From the NCBI GenBank assembly GCA_048213135.1, contig PS015071.1:57986-79991 (forward strand): DNA of 22,006 nucleotides, read 5' to 3'. Both the position numbers and the translations under genes were made by a program. The stretch is from Reclinomonas americana ATCC 50394 (Eukaryota > Jakobida > Jakobea > Jakobida). Below the pieces are notes generated by a model, which was not told the origin of the DNA, ran no database searches, and saw only the letters and a list, made by a program, of their open reading frames with translations. Within the stretch, counting starts at the first letter, position 1. Every line of letters starts with the position of its first letter. Positions 8,531 to 19,800 of the stretch are shown one piece after another.

Positions 8531-11118
8531 TTAGAGGGTGCGATCGACACCCCATCGAGCGCGATGCAGTTCCTCAATAAAGGACAGCAGTGTCTTGCGC
8601 TCTCCCATGCGCGAGAGACCCATGTCCTTCAGGTCGGCCTCGGTGAGCACCGAGATGGCCTCCAGGCGGCTGAAGCCGTTCTCCTCCAGAACCTGCAGAA
8701 TGCTGACTGGCATCTTGCAGTGCTTCATGATCCAGTTCTCGACTGTGACGACAGAGTGCATTGGAGTCAGTTGTCTGCATGAAACCAGGCCGTGGCAATC
8801 GATATATGCGCACTCTCACCTGACATGCTCAGCAGACTGCCGCCGGGTGCGGCGGTTGCGCGAGGCGACGCTGACGAACCCTGCGAATCCTCAATGGTGT
8901 CCGAGTTGAGACTGTAGCCGTCGCTGCTGTCGCGATGCGCTGCCGCCGAGGAGCCTGCCGCACCACCGGCCGCTGGTTTGGCCTTGGCCACCTTTTTGAC
9001 GATTTTTCTGACAATGCGCTTCTTCGGCTTTTGTGGATTGTCACCACCGCCGCCACCGTCCGCGGCAATCGACCGCTGGCTGCCAGCATACGGGCTGGAC
9101 TGGGCGCTCGGCGACGAACTGCCGGCAGGCGCAGCGAAAGCGGTCGCAGAGCCGGCGATTATTGGGCGGGGTGCCGCCACAGGCACGGAAATGGCGGGCG
9201 GGCGGGCGCGGGACAGCATCACGGGCGATGCTGCGCCGGCGTGGCCGTAAGGTTTCGGCTTGATGGCGGTCGGCGACAGTGCGCCCTCAATCGACGGGCT
9301 GGTGGCCTCCGGGGACGACGCAATCGGCGTAAATGCGACCACATGGGGTGGCGATGACATGGGTAGCGGGCGCGACGGCTGTGTCGGCGCGGCAGCCACA
9401 GCAGCAGCAGCAGCCTTCTGGTGCTGTTGTTGCTGTTGCTGCTGCTGTTGTCGCTGCTGCAGGTGCTGCTGATGATGCGCGGCCATGGTGGCGGCCGTCA
9501 CAGTCACCATGGCAGAGGTGGTAGTGGTGGCGGCGGCGGCGGCGTTCGCTGTTGGTGTGGTCGCCTTGGTCGTCGTGGAGGACGAGGTCGGCGTGGTGGC
9601 GGTCGACGATGCCTCACGACGACTCTTGGAGGGAGTGACGGCGCGCGAGACGGCGGGCGTGTTGCGGCGCGAGGTGCCGGTGACGGGTGTGGTGGCCCTC
9701 GACTTGCTGTTGCGACCAGAGGCACTGTTGTGCAGGCGCCACACGCGACCGAGATCGCCGTTGCCAGCCAGGTCGGCCAGCGAAGTGCTTTCGTCGACCT
9801 GCAAAGCCAGCAGTGTTGAGTATCATCAAGAAGGCCAAAAAAAAGGAGTGCACGACGGATCGCGTGTACTCACCTCCAGCTCCTGGCCGTAGAACTGGTT
9901 CTGGAAGGGAATGCGTGTGACGGCAGTGATGCGGTCCTTCAGATCGCGCACAGTCATCATGTCGGCGTCTTGCGGATCGCGGTCGATGCGAATCGCGTGT
10001 CGCGGCCCCAGCAACACATGCCAGCCGCTCCAGCCCTCCGGCATCAGCGCCAGATGAGAGCCCTCGACCACACCCTGGTCGAGGAGCGACAGGTTGTCTT
10101 TCAAGTTGAGGTTGCCGAGGCGCATCGGCATGGCGTACACCGGAATGGAGAGCTGCTCCGTCAGCGCCCAGCGCAGCGAGTTGACCGAGTCCGACAACTC
10201 GGTGCGCACCGATATGTCGGCGCCGTTTGGCAGGCGGAGGGTGATGCTGGCCGAGGTGCTCTCGGCCTCGTGCTGGTTCTCCAAGCGGAAGCACGCACCC
10301 TGTGCCTTGGCCGGCAGCAGCGTCTGCAGCACCTGGTCGTCCGACTCGCCCGCCAGCGGCACACCGTACCGCTGCGTCGCGCCCGAAATGCCCGTGACCT
10401 CGGTCACACGACGACGCAGATCGCCAATCGTGGGCAACACTGCGGTTTGTCATCGAGTCAGGAGGGAATGAACCGATATCGATCGATCATGCAATATGCA
10501 AACTTCACACAAACCGTTTGTGGCAGTGTCGATTCGCACTGCTTTTCGCGGTCCATACAGCACCCAGTAGCCCAGCGGGCCCGTGGCTGCCATGTGCACC
10601 ACAGAATCGCGCGCAATGCCACAGTCGCGGAGTGTCCGGCCGTCGGCCAATGCCTTGCCGGCGCGAACCAGTCGCATGGTCTGCATTGGTGGGTGCGCAG
10701 TGTGATCAGCACGACCACAGGAAGAATCGCGACGGGTGGCGCGTGTGTGCACAGGCTGAAAGGATGAGAGAGGGAGCGAAGGAGAGGAGAGAGAGAGAGA
10801 GAGAGTGAAGAGGGAGTGAAGTGTTGTGCACGCGTGGTTGACAGTGTCGTTCGATCGCTATATCGCTCGTATCGCGTTTGTGCAGTGGAGGTGGTTGTGG
10901 AACGCAACAGTAGGCACCACCGTGTAGTCGTACGGCCCCTGTGTGCACGCACAAGAGAACAAACGTCAAAAATCCGACTGATGCACAAGTCGAACACTAT
11001 ACACACACACAGACGCAACAGACTCCGACATCATCCACTTGATCGTGTCGACACACTCGTCAGGATCCACTTGCAGCTGGGCCTCACCCAATGCCGTGCG
11101 CACAGTCAAGCATATCAT
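8531..11118 (-). CDS. Multi-ubiquitin-like protein with C-terminal SAM domain, 683 aa
   Basis: Exons (complement): 11118-11020, 10938-10909, 10680-10515, 10439-9874, 9798-8820, 8742-8531. They total 2052 nt, in frame to TAA. Residues 1 to about 80 are a good UBL: VDPDECVDTIKWMM, then RLVRAGKALADGRTLRD and VVHMAATG line up with ubiquitin's DTI..VK, RLIFAGK.LEDGRTL and LHL. Three further UBL-like units follow to about residue 305. Units 2 and 4 open with YGPRKAVRID and LGPRHAIRID and contain (T)I.DLRRRVTEVTG and TVRDLKDRITAVT. Residues ~305-613 are disordered (Ser/Thr/Ala/Pro, a poly-Q run) with a basic stretch PKKRIVRKIVKKV. Residues 614-683 form a SAM domain (VENWIMKHCKM, LTEADLKDMGL, GERKTLLSFIEEL). 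It is probably a scaffold or adaptor; no enzyme motif is seen. The 30-nt exon 2 is supported by the UBL alignment. Two donors are GTTGCGT. Confidence 0.87.
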
Positions 11119-11248
11119 CACGTCGCGTCGAGTGGAAGAGGAATACCCTTGCTCGCACAACAAATCAAAATCGGTTGTATACGGTTTACTGGATTTTTTC
11201 AAGCGTCGTGCGAGAGAGAGCGAAAAGACAACTGTTTCTTTTTTTCTC
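11119..11248. promoter_or_regulatory. 130-bp bidirectional promoter region between paralogues
   Basis: The start codons of two head-to-head multi-UBL genes are separated by only 130 bp, so both promoters and leaders must fit here unless a start lies elsewhere. The plus-side gene is immediately preceded by a T/C-rich run. No named regulatory motif is claimed; the inference rests on the spacing. Confidence 0.65.
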
Positions 11249-14200
11249 ATGGACGACGGAAGGTTTCACGTGACTGTGAAGCTCGACAATCGCCGTGCAT
11301 TCCCGTTCCACATTGATGGTGTGTGCTTGCGTGTGTGTGTTCGCGTGTCTGCTGGTGTGATAATGAGTGATGCATGCCTCATTCGGTCGGTGTCACATCA
11401 TCATCATCATCGCAGAGACAACAACCCCGTCCGACATCAAGTGGGAGATTGCGGATGTGGCCAATGACGTGCTTGTGGTGCCACCGGTGAGTGTGCTATG
11501 GGTGACTCTGATGCAGAATTGTGGTGGCCTCCAACACACACACGCGCCCGTTTCTGTTTTCTGTGCAGACCATGAAAATCATTCGCGCGGGCAAGGTCAT
11601 GGGCGACGGCACACCCATCATGGACACCGACACCACCTCCGGTTCTGTGCTGCACATGACCGCCACGGGACCACTTGGCATTTGGGTCCGCTATGGTGAG
11701 CATTCTGTGTGTGAACCCGTTTTCCGTTATTTCGCTCCAGCACATCGTATTAATATTCCCCAAAAACAGGATTGCGAAAAGCACATCGGCTGGATACACG
11801 ACCTGCTGATAGTTGCGTCGCCTGCACATGTACTCTTAAAGGAAGCTTTGTTGGAGGGCTGGATTTCCTCCACTTATTGTGTGATTCTAAATTGTCGTTT
11901 ATTCTGACCCTTTGCCCTTTCCTCTATCCTTCACAGTGGAGAAGCTCACGGTCGGCGACCTGAAGCGCACGATCACGCAGCTGACGGGCATTCCCGACGC
12001 GCAGCAAGAGTACGCAGCGCCGTTGAATGTGCCACGCATTGCGCAGCAGGATGCGCTGCGACTGGCCGACTTGCTGCCGACGGGTGCCTACGGCGCCATG
12101 TTTACGCTCATTGTCAGCAACCCGGAACTGGTCGACGTGCCGGCGGTGGTCCGCGTGCGTACCACCAATGGCTCCGATGCGGTGGAAGTGCAGACCGAGT
12201 GTTGCGTCAATGCGCAAGAGTGCATGTCGTGGTTGCTTGCTCATATCTCCCTCTCTTTCTTTTCGTGGTCGGTATCAGTGACGGAACCTGTCTCCAACCT
12301 CAAGTGGGCCATTTGCTACAAGACTGGCTGGGCGGCCTTTGCCATTCCGCTCTGCAAGGGCAACAAAGTCCTCAAGGACAACTTGAGGTGCGGGCGTGTG
12401 ATCATTGTTTCGAATTCCGAGCTGCAACTCACCCGCAATCCTCGCAGTTTGATGGAGCAAGGCGTGTGCGACGGCGACGAGCTGTGTGTGTATTCGAGTC
12501 AGTGGCCCGGCATGTACGTGATGACGAAGCATCGCACGGCGATCCGTCTCGATCCGCACCCGAGTGACACGGATCGCCTGACGGTGTTTGACATGAAGCG
12601 CATCACGATGGAGGAGACTGGAGTGCCGATGGAGAGCCAGGTGGGTGCAGTAGCGCCTCCCTCTACAGTCTCGATGTTCGCACTGTGGCTGACCTTTTGC
12701 GTGCCCACAGTGGTACGCTGGACTGGACGGAGTGCACGAGAGCACGCTGCTGGCCAGCCTGCTGATGGGCGACAACATTGGCTGCGTGTTTGTGCTGCAG
12801 ACAGAGCCGCCGGCTGGCTACCGTGCCCGCTCGCCTACTCGCGCACGCTCTCCGTCTCGCGCTCGCTCCCCAACGCGAGCGCGGTCACCGACCAGCTCCT
12901 CCCGACAACATCACGGTCACCACCGCAGCAACAGTGGTGGTGGCGGCAGCGGCGGCGGTGGTGGAAACGGACAAGCTCCGAGCACGCCCCGTGGCAGCTC
13001 GATTATCGAAGCGCGCGACCGGCAGCGTCAGAGCATTGGCACCCCGCGACAGCGCCACTCGCGCAGTCACATGGATTCGCCGCGCATGCAACGCCCGGAC
13101 ACGGCCACGTATCTCGAGTCGCCGAGCACGCCGCGCACACCTCGCGGCAGCGCAGCTACTCGCACCGTCGACTCACCGTCGGCCTACTCGGACGCGAGTT
13201 CGTACATGGAGGCGCCACTGACGCCACGCAACCACTACCATCCGACACCAGTGCAGCAGCAACCGCCGCCGCCACCGCCGCAGCAGCAGCTGGCTCACCC
13301 GCAGCCGTACCGCCCGCAGCCTGTAAGACCACAGCCGCAGCAGGCTCACGAGCCACCTCAGTCGCCACGCATGCGTCGCTCGAACAGCATCTCGCAACTC
13401 GACCTGCAGTACCAGCAACATNNNNNNNNNNNNNNNNNNNNNNNNNNNNNNNNNNNNNNNNNNNNNNNNNNNNNNNNNNNNNNNNNNNNNNNNNNNNNNN
13501 NNNNNNNNNNNNNNNNNNNNNNNNNNNNNNNNNNNNNNNNNNNNNNNNNNNNNNNNNNNNNNNNNNNNNNNNNNNNNNNNNNNNNNNNNNNNNNNNNNNN
13601 NNNNNNNNNNNNNNNNNNNNNNNNNNNNNNNNNNNNNNNNNNNNNNNNNNNNNNNNNNNNNNNNNNNNNNNNNNNNNNNNNNNNNNNNNNNNNNNNNNNN
13701 NNNNNNNNNNNNNNNNNNNNNNNNNNNNNNNNNNNNNNNNNNNNNNNNNNNNNNNNNNNNNNNNNNNNNNNNNNNNNNNNNNNNNNNNNNNNNNNNNNNN
13801 NNNNNNNNNNNNNNNNNNNNNNNNNNNNNNNNNNNNNNNNNNNNNNNNNNNNNNNNNNNNNNNNNNNNNNNNNNNNNNNNNGCGCTGCTCCAGCAGCAAA
13901 TGTTCGAGCAGCAGCAGCAGGCGCAGGCGCAAGCGCAGCTACAGGCGCACAAGCAGGCGCAGCTGCAGGCGCAGCAGCAGGCACAGGCACAGGCGGCCGC
14001 GCGCAGTCTGATGCCGCAGCCACCGATTCCACGCGATCGGCAACCGTCGCCCAACTCGGCGAGTCTCGCCGACTCCATGTCGCCGCATGGGCTCTACAGC
14101 TACGACTCGACGGGCGAGTGGTCGTCGGGCGCCTCGCCACGCATGCCCGCCGCGTCGGCATCGCACGGACGGTCGCACAAGCGGCACGAGAGTGCGATTG

Positions 14201-14565
14201 TGGCGACGACCGGTATGCAGCAGGCGGTGTACGACAATGGCGTTGGCAAGGCGCGCAGCAACGGCGGTCGCGCCTCGTCGGTAATGTCTGCCGAGTACCA
14301 GGTTCCCATGTCGGTGCCGACGTCGCGTGCCGGCTCGCCGGTGGCGGACTCGGGACTCACGCGAGGCATGTCACTGATGTCGATGATGTCGTCGGGCGGC
14401 GTTGGCGGCGCCGACTCGGCCACCGCCTCCGTGACCAAGAAGAAGAAGAAGCGCGTGGTGGTCGTGCGCAAGCGCATCATCAAGAAGAAGAAGTCGTCTG
14501 CCGCCTCCGACATGGGCATGTCCGAGACGCGCACAGTGTCGTCGGTCGGCGGCGAGCACGTATGA
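11249..14565 (+). CDS. Multi-ubiquitin-like protein with SR/Q-rich disordered tail (internal gap)
   Basis: Exons: 11249-11318, 11416-11486, 11569-11695, 11770-11811, 11937-12200, 12279-12387, 12448-12640, then 12711 into the gap at 13422, resuming at 13882 to the TGA at 14563-14565. It is a paralogue of the minus-strand UBL-SAM gene: TMKIIRAGKVMGDGT matches TMRLVRAGKALADGR, MTATGPLGIWV matches MAATGPLGYWV, and SNLKWA and KDNL match NSLRWA and KDNL. The 42-nt exon 4, flanked by a GTTGCGT donor, encodes GLRKAHRLDTRPAD, matching the paralogue's GPRKAVRID segment. Four UBL units span about residues 1-330. The tail has four RARSP(T/S) repeats, Ser/Pro- and Gln/Ala-rich tracts, and a basic motif TKKKKKRVVVVRKRIIKKKK near the end. 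No SAM domain is present. It is probably a non-enzymatic scaffold; function unknown. Frame differs across the gap. Confidence 0.87.
12822..12900 (+). repeat. RARSP(T/S) coding repeats
   Basis: Four near-identical 15-18 nt units encode tandem RARSP(T/S) pentapeptide-type repeats, directly after the fourth UBL unit. Ser-Pro flanked by Arg is a typical proline-directed or SR-kinase target; phosphorylation is inferred only. Confidence 0.75.
13422..13881. other. Assembly gap (460 N) inside a coding exon
   Basis: The gap interrupts the last exon of the plus-strand multi-UBL gene between Gln-rich segments (QYQQH before, LLQQQ after). A CAG-type repeat probably stopped the assembly. The stated length is not compatible with one continuous frame. 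Confidence 0.99.
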
Positions 14566-14613
14566 GCCCCTCCTCACAGTTGTCAACCACAACTTATTTT
14601 TTTGGTGCCGCTT

Positions 14614-14633
14614 NNNNNNNNNNNNNNNNNNNN
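14614..14633. other. Short assembly gap (20 N)
   Basis: Twenty N about 50 bases after the stop codon of the multi-UBL gene, probably in its 3' untranslated region, next to a TC-rich tract. Confidence 0.99.
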
Positions 14634-14849
14634 ACCCCGGCCTGCCTCTCTCTTTCTCTCTCTGTTTTTGTTTTGCTTTCTTTCCTGGGGTTATGAACAA
14701 TGCGTCCAGGCGTGTAGTAATGAGAATGAACGAAAAGAGAAAACAACAGCCAGCCAGTGTTCATCAACAAAAACAAGAGAGTCAGTCGCCGAGAACGTCG
14801 TCCAGCCAGGCCTCTAGTTCTTGCACGTCGGCGGTGGTGGACTGGAAGG

Positions 14850-15720
14850 GAGGGCAACGGGATAGTGAGAGTGCAGAGGGAGAAGGAAAGGGGGAGGAGG
14901 GGAGAGGGGGGAGAAGGGGAGAAGGGGAAAGGAAAAAGATAGTGGAAAGAGTGGCAGAAGTGAAAGGGAGAGGGAATGGGAGAATGAGTGGAAACGCAAG
15001 GAAGAGAAAGAGAGAAAGGAGGGGAAGTGGAAGCAGAGAGGAAGGACAAGCTGCTGGTCACAGGAACGGGAACAGTGACGTGAATGGAACGAAGACGTCA
15101 AAGGAAAGATGGCAAAGCACGACGAGGAGGATGGAGGGAGTGGGCAACGGGAAAGGGGAACAGAGACAAACGGAACGGCGCAACGATGATAGATAGGCAA
15201 GGAAGAGGAGGGAAGAAGCAGTGAGCAAGGAAAACCTGCTGGCAACAGGAACAAGAACATCGACGAGAATGGATAGATGAATAGAACGGCAGCAAAGCAC
15301 GATAAAGGGGAACAGAGACAAACGGAACGACGTAAACGATGAGAGGCAAGGAAGGAAGAGAAAGAGGAAGGAAAAGCTGCAGGAACCGGAAACAGAGACG
15401 AGAAGGGAACGATGAAAAAGGCCAAAGGAATTGCGGCAAAGCAAGAAGAGCAGGATGGAGGAAGTGGGCAGCAGGAAAGGGGAACAGAGACAAACGGAAC
15501 GATGTAAGCAAAAGGAAGGAAGAGGAGGAAGTGGAAGCAGAGAGGAAGGAAAAGCTGCAGGAACCGGAAACAGAGACGAGTGGGTAACAGGAAAGGGGAA
15601 CAGAGACAAACATAATGCCGTAAACGAGGAGATGTAAGGACGCAAGAGGGGCAGGAAACATTGAAAGAGGTCAAAAGGAAAGACGGAAACAGGGCTGAAC
15701 GACGATGTGGGATGAGCAGC
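14850..15720 (+). repeat. Purine-rich degenerate minisatellite
   Basis: The plus strand is almost free of pyrimidine runs for about 870 bp. A core GGGGAACAGAGACAAACGGA recurs near 15155, 15307, 15479 and 15595. A second core, AGCTGCAGGAACCGGAAACA, recurs near 15375 and 15553, with diverged versions near 15050 and 15230. Unit spacing varies from about 115 to 172 bp. Long open frames occur on both strands, but their composition is repeat-driven and I do not call them genes. Confidence 0.8.
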
Positions 15721-15825
15721 AAGAGCCAAGCAGAGGCACTGTTTGGAAGAGAGAAACGGGAACTGCAAAGAGAGAAGAAGGCTCACAAGATCAGTGGAGG
15801 CAGCTGTGCACAGGCTTGCATCTAA

Positions 15826-16060
15826 GTCTCTCTCTTGTTCTCTTTGCCTGTCTATCTGCTCTGCTCTCCCTCTCTGTGCTCTTTCTTGTTCTCTTTGCCT
15901 GCCTTTCTCTTCTCGTTCGCGCGGTCTGCTCTGTTCTCTTCTCGTCTCTCTCTCTCTCTCTTCTCTTCTCTCCCTTATTCACTCACCGCCGACACCTCCC
16001 CCACTCCACTCCCCTTCTCCTCCTCCTCCTTCTCTTCCCTCTCCTCCCTCTGTGGCAGTC
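15826..16060 (+). repeat. CT-rich low-complexity tract
   Basis: Pyrimidine-rich sequence on the plus strand, with repeated TCTCTCTTGTTCTCTTTGCC-like units followed by TC and TCC runs. It forms a strand switch right after the purine-rich minisatellite. No coding exon is recognised. Confidence 0.7.
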
Positions 16061-16610
16061 GTCGCTGAGCAGGTCGCCTCCTTCCAGAGGCCACAAACAC
16101 TCCACCACTGCTGCTGCTGTTGTGATCATCAGAAGCAGTGCTGCGTGATGGCGTCCACGAGAGGCGCTGCTCGGCAGAGGGACAGTGTGTGCGCACGAGA
16201 GTGCCGAGGGCGTTCAGGTCGAGTGACACGGCCATCTCACCGACAAACAACGAAGAGAGAAGGACACGGGACCGAGACTCTTGCATGAAGTTGTTCCCAG
16301 AGGCAGAAGTCCTTTTCTGAAAGCAAAAGAAGACCCAACAGGTATCGGGTCGCCTGATTATGAAGTCAGATGAGCGCTTAAATGACTTCGAGAGCTTCTG
16401 GGTGAGCGATCCGATCGCGAATTTCGTAGAGTCGCTTGTTTGCAAGTACAAGCGCATCGGCACGTTGGCAAGCTCGGCAACTTCCCGCCACTGTTCCAGA
16501 AACAAATGCACGCGGTAAAGGCCTCGCAAACGTCTGGCAGGATTGCCACAGCTGCCGATGAGAATGAACAGCCGCGCCTGCAAAGACCTCGAATGCACTT
16601 GATGGCTCAT
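15975..16610 (-). other. Unassigned open frame
   Basis: A 211-codon open frame with no recognised domain. Its first half (for example LYRVHLFLEQWREVAELANV) looks protein-like. Its last 60 residues are translated low-complexity sequence (Glu/Lys/Arg). A competing minus-strand frame overlaps it, with RLYEIRDRIAHPEALEVI ending in a stop. It may be a decayed gene, part of an unresolved spliced gene, or chance. The rest of 16061-16885 shows nothing I can assign. Confidence 0.15.
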
Positions 16611-16885
16611 CGGTTTCCATTGCAGACCAGGTCACTGTGTTCAAAGTGTTCCTGCCGCACTTGACGATAGCCGATGCGTTGTCGATGCGCGATCCGTGAC
16701 AGCTATGAGAGCAGACGTCGCTTGACTTGTTTCCGTCACCTGCTGCCATACAACAACAAAGCTTCTATCGAGGCACTTACCGCCTCCCATCATCCTCTCG
16801 TTGCAAACGATACCTGCCAACACGGTTCACTGTCGCTCTGTCGGTGTTGCGTCGGCCTCTCTCATTCTCTCTCTGTGTGTGTGGC

Positions 16886-19800
16886 TCACACGCGCACTGT
16901 TGATGCCCAGGCTGGGTATGCGGCGTACAGGTGGTCCACAGTCTGGTTGACGTCGTGGCAAAGGCCCTCGATCTCGTGGCCCCAGGCGGAGATGCTGTCG
17001 CGGTCTGTGTGGGGAGGGCATGTGGTGAGCAAGGCGTGCAAGAGGCGAGCGGCGGAGGTGATGATGAGAGATCAAGAATTTACAACCGCATGTGTACACA
17101 CACAGTGAGACAGAGAGAGAGAGAGAGTGTGTGTGAGAGAGAGCGAGAGCGAAACAACGACAGTGAACAGTGCACTTTCACCAGAGAGAGAGAGAGAGAG
17201 AGAGAAAGAGAAAGAGAGAAAGAGAGAGAGAGAGCGTGATGGATGAACGAGGGCCGAAGCCGCCCGAATATGAACGCGGCCACGCAAACACACATGCTCA
17301 TCACTCGCATGCAGCCAATCTAACGCTGTTTTCTCTCTCTCTCTCTCTCTCTCTCTTGCATTCACTCAGTCACTCGCTGATCTTGTAGACTGCCAACAAC
17401 AACACTTCTGATTCTGAGTCATCAGGACGCACGGTCGCATAGCTTCTCACCCTGCCCACCCTCCGCTTCACCTCTACAATACCCCTATTCATCGCGGCGC
17501 CTTCCCTCTTCCTTCATCACCCCTCTCCTCACCAACCCTCCCCCTCCTTCTCCTCCACCTCCTCCACTCACCGAGATCAAAGTTGATGACATTGTCGATC
17601 TGGTCAATGGTGGCATGCAGGCGATTCTCCACAATCATGCGCGACGCAATCTTCTCCGCTCGCCTCGGCTCAATGTCGAGCAGGCGGCCGAGCTCCGCCA
17701 CCGTGATGTTGGAGTAGATCTTGCTGGCTGAGAGCAAGTTGTGCTCAATCACGGCGCGGTCGAGCACGGTGGTATTGTCGGCCAGTTTTGCCTTGTGATG
17801 CTCGTCGAGGTGCTGCTCAAAGGCGATCTTCTCCTCGGCCGACAGAATTCTCTCCATGTACATTTTCTGCGTGCGCAGCGATGAGAAAAATGATGGGAAG
17901 CAAAGGAGGGGGCGCGAAACATATGCACACAAACCTGCAGCACCGAGAACACTTCGAGTCTTGCTGACCGTTCGTCCTTGTACAGCATGGCCAGCAGACG
18001 TGAGCGCTTTGGTCCGGCCTGTGGGAGGGGGAGAGGGAAAGGTGGGAAGGATGAGAAAGAGAGGGCGAGGAAAGCATGAGAAAATGCAGAGAACACGAGG
18101 GTGACAAGGATGAGAAGGAGAGAGCAGTAAAAGATTCTGTTTCATGCACAGATGCAGAAGCATTAATACGGTTTCTCCGTCTCACGACGCATACACGAAA
18201 TCTCACATACAAGATGCGCTCTCCCTCACTGTGACACACGGGCACTATCGCCACTCGACTGCTCGTGTCGCTGAACGAACAGCTTTCAAACTCTTTTCTC
18301 TCATCGCGAATGGGTGGACCCCTTCACACACGTGATTAAAATCTTCTCAATCTCCTGCAAGAACACCCTCTCGTGCACACTCACAGCAACCACAGGTCGT
18401 CCTGTAGACCCTGCTCTATATTAACACACACAAACGCACGTAAATGCGACTTATTGTCTCGCAACGATGATCATATTCTCTCTCACTCGCTCTCTGTGCA
18501 GAAATTCCCTCTCGCACACACACACACACAGCAACCACAGGTCGTCTTGCAGATCATTCTTGTTCTCCAGAGACGCATGCACACTCTTTGTCTCGAAATG
18601 ATGGTCAGTCTCTCTCTCTCTCTCTCTCTCTCACTGTGCAGAAACACTCTCTCGCACACACATATAGCAACCACAGGTCGTCCTGCAGATCATCCTTGAT
18701 CTCCACATACGTCATGATCCTACTCCCTCTCTCTCCCTTTCCCCCCTCCCCCCTCTCCTCACCTTCGCCAACACCGCACACACAATGGCCTTCTCCAACG
18801 CCTGATCCTTCTCCGTTTCCAACATGATCTTCGGCAGCAGTCTATAGTACGACATGGAGGCCTCGTAGAACTTCTTCTTCGAGTCCTGAATGCGCGCAAA
18901 GTTGGTCCAGTAGCGCAAGTCCACCAGATACTCGCCACGGTCGCTGAGCTTGAGCTCGGGCACAAAGGCGGCGGCGCGGTGGTTGTACGACTCGGCTTGC
19001 ACGGCGTCGTCGTCCATCAAATAGTACAGCGCGATGGTGACGTACGTCTTGGCCTTGTAGGCGGCGGTGTAGGAGCTGGGGAAGGGAAAGGGAGGGAAAG
19101 GGAGGGAAAGGGAGGGGAGGGGGAAGGGAAGAGCGAAGGATGGTGAGATAGCTGCCTGTGCGTGAGACATGTAAAGAGAAGAGAACAATAAGAAGATGCT
19201 CGAGAGACATCCGAGATCTGGTGAGGAGGATGGGAGGGAGAAGACAATTCACGAGAATCACAGAAACAGCATAGACTCAGAGGTCATTGACCATTCCGCA
19301 AAGGGCACAACAACGGCAGCAGCATCGGGTACACCACAGAAACAACACTAACACCGAGTTTCTCGACCTTCTCACAAACACAAGTGCACCACGAGTGACA
19401 CGAGGGTGGAGACTCTCCATTGCACACAAAGAAGCACCCATGAGACATACCACAAGTGACAAGACATATCACACAACAAGCACAGAAACGAAGACAGGGA
19501 ATACCCCGCTTGAACAAAAGGAGAGTGAGCAGACAACTGACCATGACAAGGGCACAGCACAAGCGCAAAACGCTCCAACAAAAAAGACACTGGGGAAAGA
19601 GGTACTCACCGATGACCCGTGTCCAACGCAATCTCCGACAACACACGCGCCGCTCCACGGAAGTTTCCGAGTCCCTCGTGCGCCTTGGCCAGTGACTCAC
19701 GCAGTTGTGTGGCGAGATCCTCGTAGGCGCTCGTGCGCAGCGCAAAGGCCTCGAGGAAAATGCGGCCGGCCACCACTCGTCGGTCGAGATCGTGCAGGCT

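Noticed and set aside
8743-8770. Earlier acceptor (CATGCAG, about 8775) for the SAM exon
   Set aside because: It brings in an immediate in-frame stop. The acceptor ending at 8743 restores frame and starts the SAM domain cleanly.
9407-9475. Plus-strand poly-Cys (TGC/TGT) coding run
   Set aside because: It is the reverse strand of the poly-Gln tract in the UBL-SAM protein.
8767-10771. Long plus-strand open frames over the UBL-SAM gene
   Set aside because: They are antisense shadows of GC-rich coding exons; the minus-strand model has paralogue support and domains.
14814-15786. Long minus-strand open frames rich in Ser, Phe, Leu, Pro and Cys (up to 302 codons)
   Set aside because: Composition follows from the purine-rich plus strand, units recur at non-triplet spacing, and no domain or splice-bounded exon fits.
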